From contig NYSW01000103.1 in NCBI GenBank assembly GCA_002683195.1, positions 1 through 18,316 on the forward strand: a DNA stretch of 18,316 nt, written 5' to 3'. Shown here in pieces: positions 1 through 8,301 of the stretch; position 1 is the first letter of the stretch, and every line of letters starts with the position of its first letter. This stretch comes from Phycisphaerae bacterium (lineage in GTDB: Bacteria > Planctomycetota > Phycisphaerae > Phycisphaerales > SM1A02). Under the pieces are notes generated by a model. It was not told the origin of the DNA. It made no database searches and saw nothing but the letters and a program-made list of their open reading frames with translations. Both the position numbers and the translations under genes were made by a program.

Positions 1-603
1 CATCGCACCACCACCAAAGCCCAGCTGGGAGGTGAAGGTGCAGTTTTCGAAGGTACCGCGACCGTTGACGCTCATGACGCCGGTGTTGTCGACCGAACGG
101 CTCCAGAAAGTGAAGCATTCGCCGGTGACCGTATCGGCTTCGATGGCGGCGGTACCAGCGGCGGCCGTGTACTCACCGGGGACGATCACGGTCGGGGTGA
201 TGAAACCGCTGGGGAGCTGACGGAACTGACGGGGCATACCGATGTAGGTGTTCTCGGTGTCTTCGCCCATGTAGATGGCCCAACCGTTCTGGTTTTCGGG
301 ACCCTGCGTGGGGTTCCAAAGGTTGACCACTTCCCATCCACCAGCTGCGGTCACGAACGGACGGATGGTGAGGTTGGGCGTGTTGATGGAAAGGCTGTTG
401 ACGTAATCGCCACCGCGGATGACGATGGTGTCGCCGGGGTTGGCGTCGTCGATGGCTTCCTGGATGTCCCACTGCATGTTGTTGCCACACCAGTAGGTCT
501 GGGTGCCATCGTTGTTCTGTTCGGGATTCCGATCGGGGGAGTCCTGCGCGAACGCAGAACCGGCGACGACAAACGTCGAAATGAGAGCGATTCGAGAAAT
601 CAT
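1..603 (-). CDS. Secreted right-handed beta-helix repeat protein, N-terminal part (runs off the window)
   Basis: The frame is open from an ATG at 603 to the window edge, giving 201 residues with no stop. The N-terminus is a signal peptide: MISRIA, a hydrophobic stretch, then a likely cleavage after AFA before QDSPD. The next segment (about residues 45-75: IQEAIDDANPGDTIVIRGG, then NTPNLTIRP) is the usual opening of pectin-lyase-like parallel beta-helix proteins, and GTFENCTF near residues 188-195 is a typical helix rung. The start at 603 is preferred over the in-frame ATG at 612 because AGGAG lies about 8 bases before 603 but touches 612. The protein is probably exported to the envelope or outside; ligand or enzymatic activity cannot be told. 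It lies downstream of the sigma factor/kinase pair on the same strand, separated by about 280 bases, so it probably has its own promoter. Confidence 0.8.
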   Translation of the reverse strand, partial: MISRIALISTFVVAGSAFAQDSPDRNPEQNNDGTQTYWCGNNMQWDIQEAIDDANPGDTIVIRGGDYVNSLSINTPNLTIRPFVTAAGGWEVVNLWNPTQGPENQNGWAIYMGEDTENTYIGMPRQFRQLPSGFITPTVIVPGEYTAAAGTAAIEADTVTGECFTFWSRSVDNTGVMSVNGRGTFENCTFTSQLGFGGGAM

Positions 604-883
604 GTGGTCCATCTCCTCTAAGAAACAGGACGTAAAACGCGGACTGGGGACGGGGAAACAAACCCACGACCCCCAAAGCCCTCGGATACTTACTCACCGA
701 CGCGCTGGACCAACAACCGCAAAGATTATGGAGGGGCATTGATAAAACATGAGACAGGTCCGCAGAACGCGGTGTTCGTCACCACTCGATCGCGAGCCAG
801 GTGCGCAGACAACGGCGCGCCGTCTAGCGAGGACGACGTCCGGAAACATGATTCTGAAATCGGTGGGGACGCTGAGGAGTGCC

Positions 884-3322
884 TCAGGCTGGGATTCGCC
901 GAATGAATCCGCTTGCATCCTGAGTGAAGACATCGTCTCGACCGGGGACTCCGATAATGAGACAGACCTCTTCACCGCCGGTGTCGATGCAGCCACGAAG
1001 ACATCTGGAAATCGGGTCGAAGACCCAGACCCCGCTCCATCGGCCTCCAAGAAGCAATGAGCGAGGTCCAGCGAGCATCAGAGATTCGACCTGCCCGAAC
1101 AAGGAATCGTGGTTCGACGTTGCAGTGGCCTGCCCCTGCTCCGCAAGCACATCGAGCCCCTCTGGTCCGATGAGAATCGCCGAAGACTCCCCAAAGAAGG
1201 CAAACCGATCGCTGCGTGGGGGGCAGAACCGCTTCCCTGAAACAAGGGATCCGGTGGCCGATACTTCGATCAGTTCGGTTACATCCTGCCGCCGAACGAG
1301 GAGCCCGGCGCCACCACCGGAAATCGCTTCGGTATCAACGACCGAACCTCCAAGTTCCAAGTGACGAATCGTTCCCGTGGGTCCGAGAATCCAGCATTGG
1401 CACGCATCTTTCCCGCCGTGGAGAAGGAAATGACCCTGGCCGATGCTTAGTACATGGCCGGGGCCTTCTTCTCCATCCAACACGATCTTGCTGCGGAAGC
1501 CGAGCGCGGGCCCAAGCCCGAGCACGTGAACCACCGGACTTCGATCGGCCAGTACCAGTCTGTCCCAGCCGTTGGAGGCGACTGCGGCCTCGACGGCGTT
1601 GAGACCCGTCGGAACGGCCATCATTCGATCTTGCCTGCCGTCGACTGAATGCATGACGATTGAACCAGTCGAGTTCAACCAACCGATTTCGCCGGGTCCG
1701 ATCTGGAACATGGTTCCGGGAAGCGATTCCGTCGATACGACTTGAGCCGCGCTGGCCGCGCGAAAATCCAGATTGAGAATTCCGCTTTCCGTTTCGACCA
1801 GAGTGCCGACTTCGGAAGTTCCTCTAACCGACCATTCGGGCTCGACCGGCCATCGGTACGCCAGGTCACCGCTGTCTCGATTCATGGCAGTCAGCACTTC
1901 CCCACGACGAACCACCTTGAATTGCGGATCTGGGACAAGAGATTTGGCGGGTTCCATCAGTGCCGCATCGTAGATCGATCGAATCCGGGCCTGAAGATGA
2001 CTCCGAAACCAATTCTTCGAGTCATTCGATGACGCGGAGAGGGCTTCGATCGCCATGGCCACGTCCCCCATTTCCAGGGCGATCTGTGCAACTCTGAGAT
2101 CACCCACCATCGGAGACGGTGCATCCCCGACCGTGGTCGAAATCCAATCACGGCCGACAAGCCAACTTCCGCCCAGAACCAGTATCAGCACACAACTCGA
2201 AATCAGAATCCCGAGAACCGGCTGATAGATCCGAAGTTTCGATCGTCTCGACACTGGCTCAGTCGTCTTTTGAAACGACTGGACGAGCGAATCAATCGCC
2301 GCTCGCATGCTCGAGAATCTATCGGCGGAATCTTCCGCCGTCATCCCCGACAACGTCGCTTTGATCGGCCCCGAAAGACCGCTCGATTGAATGGCCATGG
2401 ACAGTCCCACCGTATCCGGCGGCAGATCGAGCGAAACGTTCGATTCCGCTCGCTGCAACAGTGCGAAGATGGTGGCCCCCATGGAAAACTGATCTGCAAG
2501 TTTCGGGTCGTAGGGCTCGGTTGTCTTCGCCTCGGGCGCGGTGAACGCTGGATGCCCGACGGGCTCACGCTGAATCAACTGATTCTGATCCACTCGAAAC
2601 GCAAGTCCGAAGTCAATCAGTCGAATGGAACAACCGTCCACATCGACCAGGATGTTCGTTGGTTTGAGATCACCGTGAGCAACGCCCGCTTGATGGCATG
2701 ACTCCACGACTCGACACGCCTCGATCGACAACTTGAGCACCCGATTCAGATCAGGCGAAACCGCCGTGATCCAATCATTGACTTCCGTGCCTCGAACGAA
2801 CTCACGAGCGTAATACGCCAGCGTCTGGTCTTCCTGGTCCAGGGTGACCACCGGCAGGCATTCTGGAATCCCCTTCCGCCCCGACAACGCCTGCATGATC
2901 TCGACCTCTCTGAAGAGCGCCTTGATCTCCTTCGCGTCCGCAGTCTCTCCCAACGCCACCTTCACCGCATATCGGTCTCCGGTCGAGCGATGCTCCGCGA
3001 GAAAGACCGAACCCATACCCCCCCGGCCAACCGGACGGGAAAGATCGAATTCACCCAGACGCCTTGGGATACCATTGATTTCGCGGAGAAGATCCGCGGC
3101 GTCGATGTTGCCCATGTCTATCTCTTCCAGGATCGTCTCATGGGTTTCACCATCGCCGGAAACGGTCTCGTTCTCCAGCAGCCCCTCCACCAACTCGATC
3201 AAGAGCTCGTCGTCGGTTTCCGACCGCAGAAAGTCGAGTCGCTCGGCCGGATCCCTGGCCGCAACGCGATCCAGCAGCCACCGGGCTGCTTGAAGTCGTG
3301 TTCTCAGATTCTGATCCATCAT
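884..3322 (-). CDS. Membrane Ser/Thr protein kinase (PknB/Hanks type) with large C-terminal sensor-like region
   Basis: 812 residues. An N-terminal helical region (1-88) is followed by a Hanks-type kinase domain (about 90-350) with all core elements: glycine loop GRGGMGSV (99-106), lysine K121 in YAVKVAL, alpha-C glutamate E139, catalytic loop HGDLKPTN (216-223), DFG (237-239) and APE (262-264). The catalytic loop has Gly where RD kinases have Arg (HGD, not HRD). One membrane segment lies at about 368-389. The remaining 420 residues are beta-rich with repeated short strand patterns and could form a propeller, probably outside the cytoplasmic membrane; that fold is inferred only. The start ATG overlaps the TGA of the upstream sigma factor gene (ATGA), so translation is probably coupled. 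Planctomycetes commonly pair ECF sigma factors with such kinases, and the kinase is a likely regulator of its partner sigma. Confidence 0.93.
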   Translation of the reverse strand: MMDQNLRTRLQAARWLLDRVAARDPAERLDFLRSETDDELLIELVEGLLENETVSGDGETHETILEEIDMGNIDAADLLREINGIPRRLGEFDLSRPVGRGGMGSVFLAEHRSTGDRYAVKVALGETADAKEIKALFREVEIMQALSGRKGIPECLPVVTLDQEDQTLAYYAREFVRGTEVNDWITAVSPDLNRVLKLSIEACRVVESCHQAGVAHGDLKPTNILVDVDGCSIRLIDFGLAFRVDQNQLIQREPVGHPAFTAPEAKTTEPYDPKLADQFSMGATIFALLQRAESNVSLDLPPDTVGLSMAIQSSGLSGPIKATLSGMTAEDSADRFSSMRAAIDSLVQSFQKTTEPVSRRSKLRIYQPVLGILISSCVLILVLGGSWLVGRDWISTTVGDAPSPMVGDLRVAQIALEMGDVAMAIEALSASSNDSKNWFRSHLQARIRSIYDAALMEPAKSLVPDPQFKVVRRGEVLTAMNRDSGDLAYRWPVEPEWSVRGTSEVGTLVETESGILNLDFRAASAAQVVSTESLPGTMFQIGPGEIGWLNSTGSIVMHSVDGRQDRMMAVPTGLNAVEAAVASNGWDRLVLADRSPVVHVLGLGPALGFRSKIVLDGEEGPGHVLSIGQGHFLLHGGKDACQCWILGPTGTIRHLELGGSVVDTEAISGGGAGLLVRRQDVTELIEVSATGSLVSGKRFCPPRSDRFAFFGESSAILIGPEGLDVLAEQGQATATSNHDSLFGQVESLMLAGPRSLLLGGRWSGVWVFDPISRCLRGCIDTGGEEVCLIIGVPGRDDVFTQDASGFIRRIPA

Positions 3323-3903
3323 TGGGACCGCAACTCCGACGCGAGCATCGCTCGCGCGAACTTCCAGTCGTAACAGATCGTCCGCTCCGACATTTCCAAC
3401 GTGGTCGCGATTTCCTGAATACTCAAGCCTTGAAGCAGCTTGAGCTTGGCGACCGTCGCGGCCCTTGGTGAATGATCGGCGATTTCGGAGAACAATCGTT
3501 CCACGACCCGAAAAGTATCGCCACCCTCCGGAGCCTTCGGCTCTATTCGGCCGGATTTGGACACCACCTCGTGACGGGTTCTCCGTCGAATCGAGGCTCG
3601 ATGCTGATCAACCGCGAGATGACCGAGGATTCGAGTCGCCAGAGCCACGAGGTGTTTCTCATCGACGATCGATTCACGCTTGGCATCCAACTTCATCCAC
3701 GCGTCATGGAGAAGTGCGGTGGTCTGGCTGCTTCGACATCCGTTGCACTGGATCGAACGGCTCGCCACCCGCCTCAGCACCTTCTCGAACCGACCAAATG
3801 CATGGTCGAAGTCCAGCCCTTTCCTCGGTGGCGCGACGCGGCGTCTCATGGACGGCGCAGAGGCAGCGCTGTCTGTTCCTGGTCTCTCTCGACGAATTGA
3901 CAT
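3319..3903 (-). CDS. ECF-family RNA polymerase sigma factor
   Basis: 194 residues from the ATG at 3903. A TTG at 3924 would add seven residues, but the ATG has GGGGA about 9 bases upstream and is preferred. Residues about 30-105 match sigma region 2 (DFDHAFGRFEKVLRRVA, then TTALLHDAWMKLD and LATRILGHLAVDQHRA). Residues about 147-190 form region 4 with a clear helix-turn-helix (LSIQEIATTLEMSERTICYDW). The pattern matches the Sigma70_ECF group common in planctomycetes and acidobacteria. There is a basic, low-complexity N-terminal tail of about 28 residues. No zinc anti-sigma factor gene is adjacent. Instead the stop overlaps the start of the kinase gene, so phosphorylation is a plausible mode of control. 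Its targets are unknown. Confidence 0.88.
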   Translation of the reverse strand: MSIRRERPGTDSAASAPSMRRRVAPPRKGLDFDHAFGRFEKVLRRVASRSIQCNGCRSSQTTALLHDAWMKLDAKRESIVDEKHLVALATRILGHLAVDQHRASIRRRTRHEVVSKSGRIEPKAPEGGDTFRVVERLFSEIADHSPRAATVAKLKLLQGLSIQEIATTLEMSERTICYDWKFARAMLASELRSQ

Positions 3904-4163
3904 CTGAAAAAATCCCCAACACAACTAGGAAACTTATCAGCGTTCAACTTAGCGACTCACCGCCCAAGATCCAAAGGTGAGGAAGCCAGAAAGTGTTTTA
4001 GCGCTCCTCGCAGACTTTTCCTCGGTTGGTCACCCCAGAGAATCCGAAGCCTAAGCGCAGGGGGAACAAGACCTTAAGATCGAGGCCGCCACAAAACCGA
4101 AGCCGATGCTATTCGGACGTTGGGATTTTGGGGAGAGAAGAAACCGGATCGGGGCCAACCGGA
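3904..4163. other. Intergenic region between thyX and the sigma factor gene
   Basis: About 260 bases without a gene. Being upstream of the sigma factor gene on the minus strand, it should hold that operon's promoter and any thyX terminator. An 8-base direct repeat ACCGGATC occurs twice just after the thyX stop (about 4142-4167). I see no convincing hairpin with a U-tract and no clear -35/-10 pair. Confidence 0.4.
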
Positions 4164-5102
4164 TCAATCAAGACCGAGCTGCTTGCGCTTGGCTGCCCAT
4201 TCCGAATTCTCTCGCTTGTTCTCACTGGCAAGGGGCTGTCCGGATCGCATGGCCTCGATTTCCAGCCCGGTGAGCTGCATCGCATTGAGGCGGTAGTCCT
4301 CGAATGCTTCGCAGGTCAGTGGAACGATGCCTCGAATGAGATCGTACATCGCGGTCGCGTAATCACGAATCTCCACCTGAGCGTGCGAATCCATTCGCAA
4401 GGAAAGGAAGTGAAGAATGTTGTGAAGATCGCACTTCCAGTACCACTCGGTGAACACACTCACGGGCAGTGCCGCCCGAGCGATTTCCCGCGCGACACCT
4501 TTCTCGGTGAGATCCAGATACCTCTCGTAGAGGGCTTCGGAATCTTCCAGGAGCTTCAGGAAGTCCTCCGCGGTCGACACCTCGATAGGTTCTTCCCCGC
4601 CTTGCCGATTTGAAGTGCTCTGCTTCCGAACGTTCTCGATGCTTGGTCGATAGAAGCGATCTGGCACGATCGAATAGCGAGCGGAGTACTCGTTGACATT
4701 CGCCGTCCGGTGCCGAATCCACTGCCGGGCGACGAAGATCGGCATGGCAATGTGAAACTTGAACTCGATCATCTCCAGCGGCGTCGTATGACGATGCCGA
4801 AGGAGGTAACGAATCAGCCCCCGATCTTCGTTGACCTTCTTGGTTCCGGCTCCGTAGCTCACACGCGCGGCTTGCACGATCGCGCTGTCAGCCGTCTGCC
4901 CTTCCGGGACCAGCCTCGGCATGGCATCAACCAGCGCGACGAATCCATGGTCGTGCACCGGAATCTCCCAGCGAGCATCCCCGTGCATGACATCACGGAA
5001 CGGGGTTTCGGATTCGACTCGACGAATTCGCTCCGGGATGGAGGGAACGCCCTTGGAGTTCTGGTCCGACGCAGTGGTCTTGGTCTCGGCGGTCATGCCC
5101 AT
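4164..5102 (-). CDS. thyX: Flavin-dependent thymidylate synthase ThyX
   Basis: ThyX methylates dUMP to dTMP using methylene-tetrahydrofolate, NADPH and FAD, in the cytoplasm. From the ATG at 5102 the protein has 312 residues. The family signature RHRTANVNEYSARYS (130-144) fits RHRxxxxxExSxRY exactly. Other conserved stretches are LRHRHTTPLE (101-110), REIARAALP (205-213) and HNILHFLSLR (227-236). The open frame extends further upstream to 5375, but that part overlaps the preceding gene in another frame and does not look like ThyX, so a start at 5123, 5102 or 5096 is likely. None has a strong ribosome binding site. About 35 residues precede the conserved domain. No thyA is visible here. The gene is last in a run of minus-strand genes starting at coaD. 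Confidence 0.95.
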   Translation of the reverse strand: MGMTAETKTTASDQNSKGVPSIPERIRRVESETPFRDVMHGDARWEIPVHDHGFVALVDAMPRLVPEGQTADSAIVQAARVSYGAGTKKVNEDRGLIRYLLRHRHTTPLEMIEFKFHIAMPIFVARQWIRHRTANVNEYSARYSIVPDRFYRPSIENVRKQSTSNRQGGEEPIEVSTAEDFLKLLEDSEALYERYLDLTEKGVAREIARAALPVSVFTEWYWKCDLHNILHFLSLRMDSHAQVEIRDYATAMYDLIRGIVPLTCEAFEDYRLNAMQLTGLEIEAMRSGQPLASENKRENSEWAAKRKQLGLD

Positions 5103-5191
5103 ATGGTCGCAGGACGGGCTCATTCGGGCCACCCCGGGCCCATTTCCGACATGCGGCCAACATCCCCGGGAGGCCGACCGGTCCATCAAAC

Positions 5192-5228
5192 GAGGTCGAA
5201 AAGACCCGGGCCGGCGCTGGTCAGCGCC
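5192..5228 (-). terminator. Possible weak hairpin terminator after the one-TM protein gene
   Basis: The palindrome GGCGCTGGTCAGCGCC at 5213-5228 overlaps the stop codon of the upstream gene. Read on the minus strand it is followed, after a GC-rich spacer, by TTTT at about 5194-5197. The stem is six base pairs and the spacer is long, so termination here is doubtful. It could instead attenuate read-through into thyX. Confidence 0.25.
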
Positions 5229-5769
5229 CGAGCCGCTCCGCCGCTCGTCGCAACCAGATATTGACCAGATCCAGCGTGGTCCCCCCCGGTACCAGCCCGC
5301 TGGGCCGACCTCCAACCGAGAGGACTGGCGGTAGGACCCCTTCCGGGGACCAGGACACCACGACGATCTCATCAAGCTCGGTTGAATCGGGTTCCAAGGG
5401 CGACAGGATCGCGGTCAGGGCGTTTTCACGGAGATCCGGGAAGCCATCATCGGAAAGGCCGGATCCGCTGGAAGGTTTCGAGGGTGACACGGAGCCTCCC
5501 GCCAATCGGCCGGTCAGGCCCGCCACGTCAAAATAGTCGTCGGCCTCCTGCCCGCTGATTGGGAAACGCCCGGTTGCATCGGCCATGGCGAGAATCGACC
5601 AGGCTCGAGCACGGAGAGATGCGTCGCTCAAAGCTGCCTTTTCTTTGACCCGCTCGACCACCGTGAAACCGAAGATGGTGATCCCGATTCCACTGAAAAC
5701 GAACAGGGCGATGAAAAGAAGCAGGATCTTCCGGTTCCGCCGAGCCAATTCCGGAGAGGGGGTGGTCAC
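5221..5769 (-). CDS. Hypothetical single-pass membrane protein
   Basis: 182 residues, family not recognised. Basic residues at 10-13 (RRNR) are followed by one hydrophobic segment at about 14-36 ([20 protein letters not shown]), so the protein is probably an N-in, C-out single-pass protein. The soluble part has a Ser/Gly/Pro-rich linker at about 88-108 ([14 protein letters not shown]), then a segment ending in [14 protein letters not shown] and [19 protein letters not shown]. It starts with GTG, which overlaps the TGA of the upstream ABC ATPase gene (GTGA), so the two are probably translationally coupled. This suggests a shared job or at least shared expression, but I cannot assign a function. 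Confidence 0.75.
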   Translation of the reverse strand: MTTPSPELARRNRKILLLFIALFVFSGIGITIFGFTVVERVKEKAALSDASLRARAWSILAMADATGRFPISGQEADDYFDVAGLTGRLAGGSVSPSKPSSGSGLSDDGFPDLRENALTAILSPLEPDSTELDEIVVVSWSPEGVLPPVLSVGGRPSGLVPGGTTLDLVNIWLRRAAERLGR

Positions 5770-6611
5770 ATTCGCATTCCACTGAAGGCGATGCGTTTCC
5801 GATCTCGACGGGGATCGGGTTCAGGCACCGCGGACAAGAGAGCCCGGGTGTATTCGTGCTGCGGGTCGTTGATGATTCGGTCTCGTTCGCCGACCTCGAC
5901 GATCTTTCCATCGAGCATGACGGCGATCCGGTCACAAACATGATGAACCACCGCCATGTCGTGACTGATGAACAGATAGCTCAGCCCGAACTCGTCCTGC
6001 AGATCGTCCAGAAGGTTCAAGATCTGGGACTGGATCGATACGTCGAGGGCCGAGGTGGGCTCATCACAGACGATCATCCGAGGCTGGAGCGCCAGGGCCC
6101 GGGCAATGCCGATTCGCTGCCGCTGACCGCCACTGAATTCGTGCGGGTATCGGTCGGCCGCCTGCTTCCACAGACCGCAGCGTTCCAGCAACTCCTCCAC
6201 CCGGACTCGAAGTTCTTCACCCTCGGCCAGCCCATGGACGAGCAGGGGCTCACCGACCAGCCGGCCGACCCGCATCCGAGGATTGAGCGAGCCACCCGGG
6301 TCCTGGAAAATGATCTGCATCTCCCGTCTCAGGGCCCGCATTTCAGTCGCCGTCTGCCGGAAGACCGGCCGGCCATCGAAGAAAACCTCACCGCTGGTGG
6401 CGGGCAGGAGCCGAAGCACCGTTCGCCCGACGGTCGTCTTGCCACATCCGCTTTCCCCCACCAGGCCCAGCGTCTCACCGGGAGCCAGTTCGAAGCTGAC
6501 GCCATCGACGGCGCGGACATGGTCGACGGTGCGTTGCAGCAGACCTCTCTTGACGGGGAAGTGGGTCTTGAGGTCACGGACCGAGAGTAGGGATTCAGGA
6601 GACGAAGGCAT
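5766..6611 (-). CDS. ABC transporter ATP-binding protein, oligopeptide/dipeptide type (OppF/DppF-like)
   Basis: 281 residues from the ATG at 6611. All ABC ATPase motifs are present: Walker A GESGCGKT (52-59), Q-loop FQDP (102-105), signature SGGQRQR (160-166), Walker B MIVCDEP (179-185) and H-loop His217. The opening [16 protein letters not shown] and the C-terminal [16 protein letters not shown] are characteristic of the OppF/DppF subunits that energise peptide uptake at the inner membrane. An upstream TTG at 6650 overlaps the htrA stop (TTGA) and is possible, but the ATG start gives the usual OppF N-terminus. No permease, binding protein or OppD partner is in the window, so the partner subunits must be elsewhere. 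The stop overlaps the start of the next gene. Confidence 0.92.
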   Translation of the reverse strand: MPSSPESLLSVRDLKTHFPVKRGLLQRTVDHVRAVDGVSFELAPGETLGLVGESGCGKTTVGRTVLRLLPATSGEVFFDGRPVFRQTATEMRALRREMQIIFQDPGGSLNPRMRVGRLVGEPLLVHGLAEGEELRVRVEELLERCGLWKQAADRYPHEFSGGQRQRIGIARALALQPRMIVCDEPTSALDVSIQSQILNLLDDLQDEFGLSYLFISHDMAVVHHVCDRIAVMLDGKIVEVGERDRIINDPQHEYTRALLSAVPEPDPRRDRKRIAFSGMRM

Positions 6612-6646
6612 GACGGAGATGGTACGTCCAGCGGGGCTTGAAGTGG

Positions 6647-8140
6647 TCAACGAATGCTCAGAACGAGCTCCAACCGCCGACTCTCCCCGTCCGGGCGAAT
6701 CCCCAGAAGCACGATGTCCCGGCCCGCAGCCTGGGCTCGATCGAGCCGGGCCAGCATTTCGTCGGCGGAGGAAATGTTTCGGCCATCCACCTCCGTGATG
6801 ATGGTTCCAGCCGGAAAATCGCGGCTCAGTCGAGAATCGGCGGCCACTTCGATCAACAACGCACCCCGACGAAACGGAACTCCGGCCCGGCGGGCTTGAG
6901 CGGAGGTGGCCGTCTTCAAACTTTCGAGCCCGAGCCTTCGCAGGCTGATTCCTGCCGGACTGGCCATGAGAAGATCGAGTTCACCGAGCACCACCTCGAT
7001 TTCCAGAGTTTCGAACCGGTCCGCCTCGGAGTCGAACCGCTGCACGCCCAGAATGGTCGGATCTCCGGGCCGGACCGATGAAATCATCGATTTCAGTTGT
7101 TCGAGACCTCGGACGCGACGCCCATCGACGGTCTCGACGATGTCACCACCCCGAAGGCCGGCTCGGTCCGCCGGGTATCCGGGGACGATCCTGGTGATGA
7201 CCACGCCATCGCCGTCGTATTCCTCCTGAATGGTGTCGACCAGGGCGAGGAATCGGGATGACGCGTCCCGGGTGCGGCGGGCCATGTCCATTCTGGACGC
7301 TTCACTCAGTCCGACGCCCAGAAAGCCTTTGCGAATGTCACCATTTTCGATCACCTGCTCGACCACGTTCTGAATCTGCGACATGGGAATGGCCAGGCCG
7401 ATGCCGGCGAACTGCCCCTGGCCCACGGAGTTTCCCCGGCCGGTTGCGATCGCCGTGTTCATTCCGATGACCCGGCCGGACACGTCGGTCAACGGGCCAC
7501 CTGAATTACCGGGATTGATCGCTGCGTCCACCTGGATGAAATTCTCGTAATCGATGTCGACCAACCCCGCCGAGCGGCCGAGGCCGGAGACGATTCCACT
7601 GGACATCGAGAATCGAAAATCAAAGGGGGATCCGAAGGCGAAGATCATCTGCCCCTGACGAACCTCTCGGCTGTCCCCCCGCCGGGCCGGAATGAGACCG
7701 CCGCCGGGAATCTTCACGATCGCGATGTCGCTGCGAAGGTCGCGTCCCACGACCTCGCCGGTTCGGACCTCGCCATCAAAGAGTTGGATCTCGATTCGGT
7801 CTGCAGCCTCGACCACGTGAGCATTCGTCACGATGTGTCCCGCTTCATCCCAGATCCATCCGGATCCCGTGGATGCCATGGTGAAACCACGCGGCCCGCG
7901 TACGGCACCCTCCGAAGACACATGAACCACCGACGGTTCCACCGCCACCGCGACGTCCTGTTGGGCATTCGAGATCTGCTCGAGAATGCCACCGCTCTGG
8001 AGACGGGCCGTGGCCTGCACGACTTGGACCTCGGTATCAGCCCTCACCACGGAACGCACCAGGCCGGGCCCGGCGAGAAGGGTGGCTACGAGGGTCGAAG
8101 CGACGACCACGGCAGGGCCAAGGTGGGTGATGCGGATCAT
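6647..8140 (-). CDS. htrA: HtrA/Deg-family periplasmic serine protease with two PDZ domains
   Basis: 497 residues. HtrA proteases degrade or refold damaged envelope proteins. The N-terminus has a hydrophobic signal or anchor (about 5-33). The trypsin-like domain (about 60-255) carries the complete triad: His108 in TNAHVV, Asp138 in SDIAIV, Ser213 in GNSGGP. A first PDZ domain (about 265-370) has KGFLGVGL and [19 protein letters not shown] second, more divergent PDZ is at about 395-497 ([19 protein letters not shown]). Size and order match DegP/DegQ. The open frame runs far upstream into panB, but without coding character, so the ATG at 8140 is taken. It has GGAG nine bases upstream, within a small hairpin. 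A short ORF ends on this ATG (see leader entry). Confidence 0.93.
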   Translation of the reverse strand: MIRITHLGPAVVVASTLVATLLAGPGLVRSVVRADTEVQVVQATARLQSGGILEQISNAQQDVAVAVEPSVVHVSSEGAVRGPRGFTMASTGSGWIWDEAGHIVTNAHVVEAADRIEIQLFDGEVRTGEVVGRDLRSDIAIVKIPGGGLIPARRGDSREVRQGQMIFAFGSPFDFRFSMSSGIVSGLGRSAGLVDIDYENFIQVDAAINPGNSGGPLTDVSGRVIGMNTAIATGRGNSVGQGQFAGIGLAIPMSQIQNVVEQVIENGDIRKGFLGVGLSEASRMDMARRTRDASSRFLALVDTIQEEYDGDGVVITRIVPGYPADRAGLRGGDIVETVDGRRVRGLEQLKSMISSVRPGDPTILGVQRFDSEADRFETLEIEVVLGELDLLMASPAGISLRRLGLESLKTATSAQARRAGVPFRRGALLIEVAADSRLSRDFPAGTIITEVDGRNISSADEMLARLDRAQAAGRDIVLLGIRPDGESRRLELVLSIR

Positions 8141-8175
8141 TGGAGGCTGCTCCAGTGAGGACAGGATGGCTTCAT
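8137..8175 (-). CDS. Possible 12-residue leader peptide upstream of htrA
   Basis: A short [15 protein letters not shown], starts at 8175 behind a strong ribosome binding site (GGAGG, 7 bases before the ATG), better than that of htrA itself. Its stop TGA overlaps the htrA ATG as ATGA. This arrangement is typical of translational coupling. The peptide has no stretch of a single amino acid that would suggest classical amino-acid attenuation. The ORF is short enough to have arisen by chance; the strong site and exact overlap are what argue for it. Confidence 0.4.
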   Translation of the reverse strand: MKPSCPHWSSLQ

Positions 8176-8203
8176 GGGATTTCCTCCGCCGAAATTCCGG
8201 CGG
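8141..8203 (-). promoter_or_regulatory. Two small hairpins over the leader and htrA ribosome binding sites
   Basis: On the minus strand, CCGCCG-GAATTT-CGGCGG (8203-8186) forms a six-pair stem that runs into the GGAGG site of the leader ORF. TGGAG-CAGC-CTCCA (8154-8141) forms a five-pair stem that pairs the htrA Shine-Dalgarno GGAG with bases directly before the ATG. Both could hide ribosome binding sites. Ribosomes translating the leader ORF would open the second stem. Control by temperature or coupling is an inference. Confidence 0.4.
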
Positions 8204-8301
8204 CTTCGAGAGTCGGTTCGTGCGCCGAAGGCAAAACGACGCAAGCGAAAGGAATGTTTCACGGATCAGTGCCCTCCAGATGACATTTCCGGAACGGAAA
8301 C

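Noticed and set aside
812..823. 12-base palindrome ACGGCGCGCCGT downstream of the kinase gene
   Set aside because: No loop and no U-tract, so not a terminator; a short palindrome like this is expected by chance in GC-rich DNA.
5103..5375. Upstream extension of the thyX frame giving 403 residues
   Set aside because: It overlaps the end of the one-TM protein gene and has no ThyX-like content.
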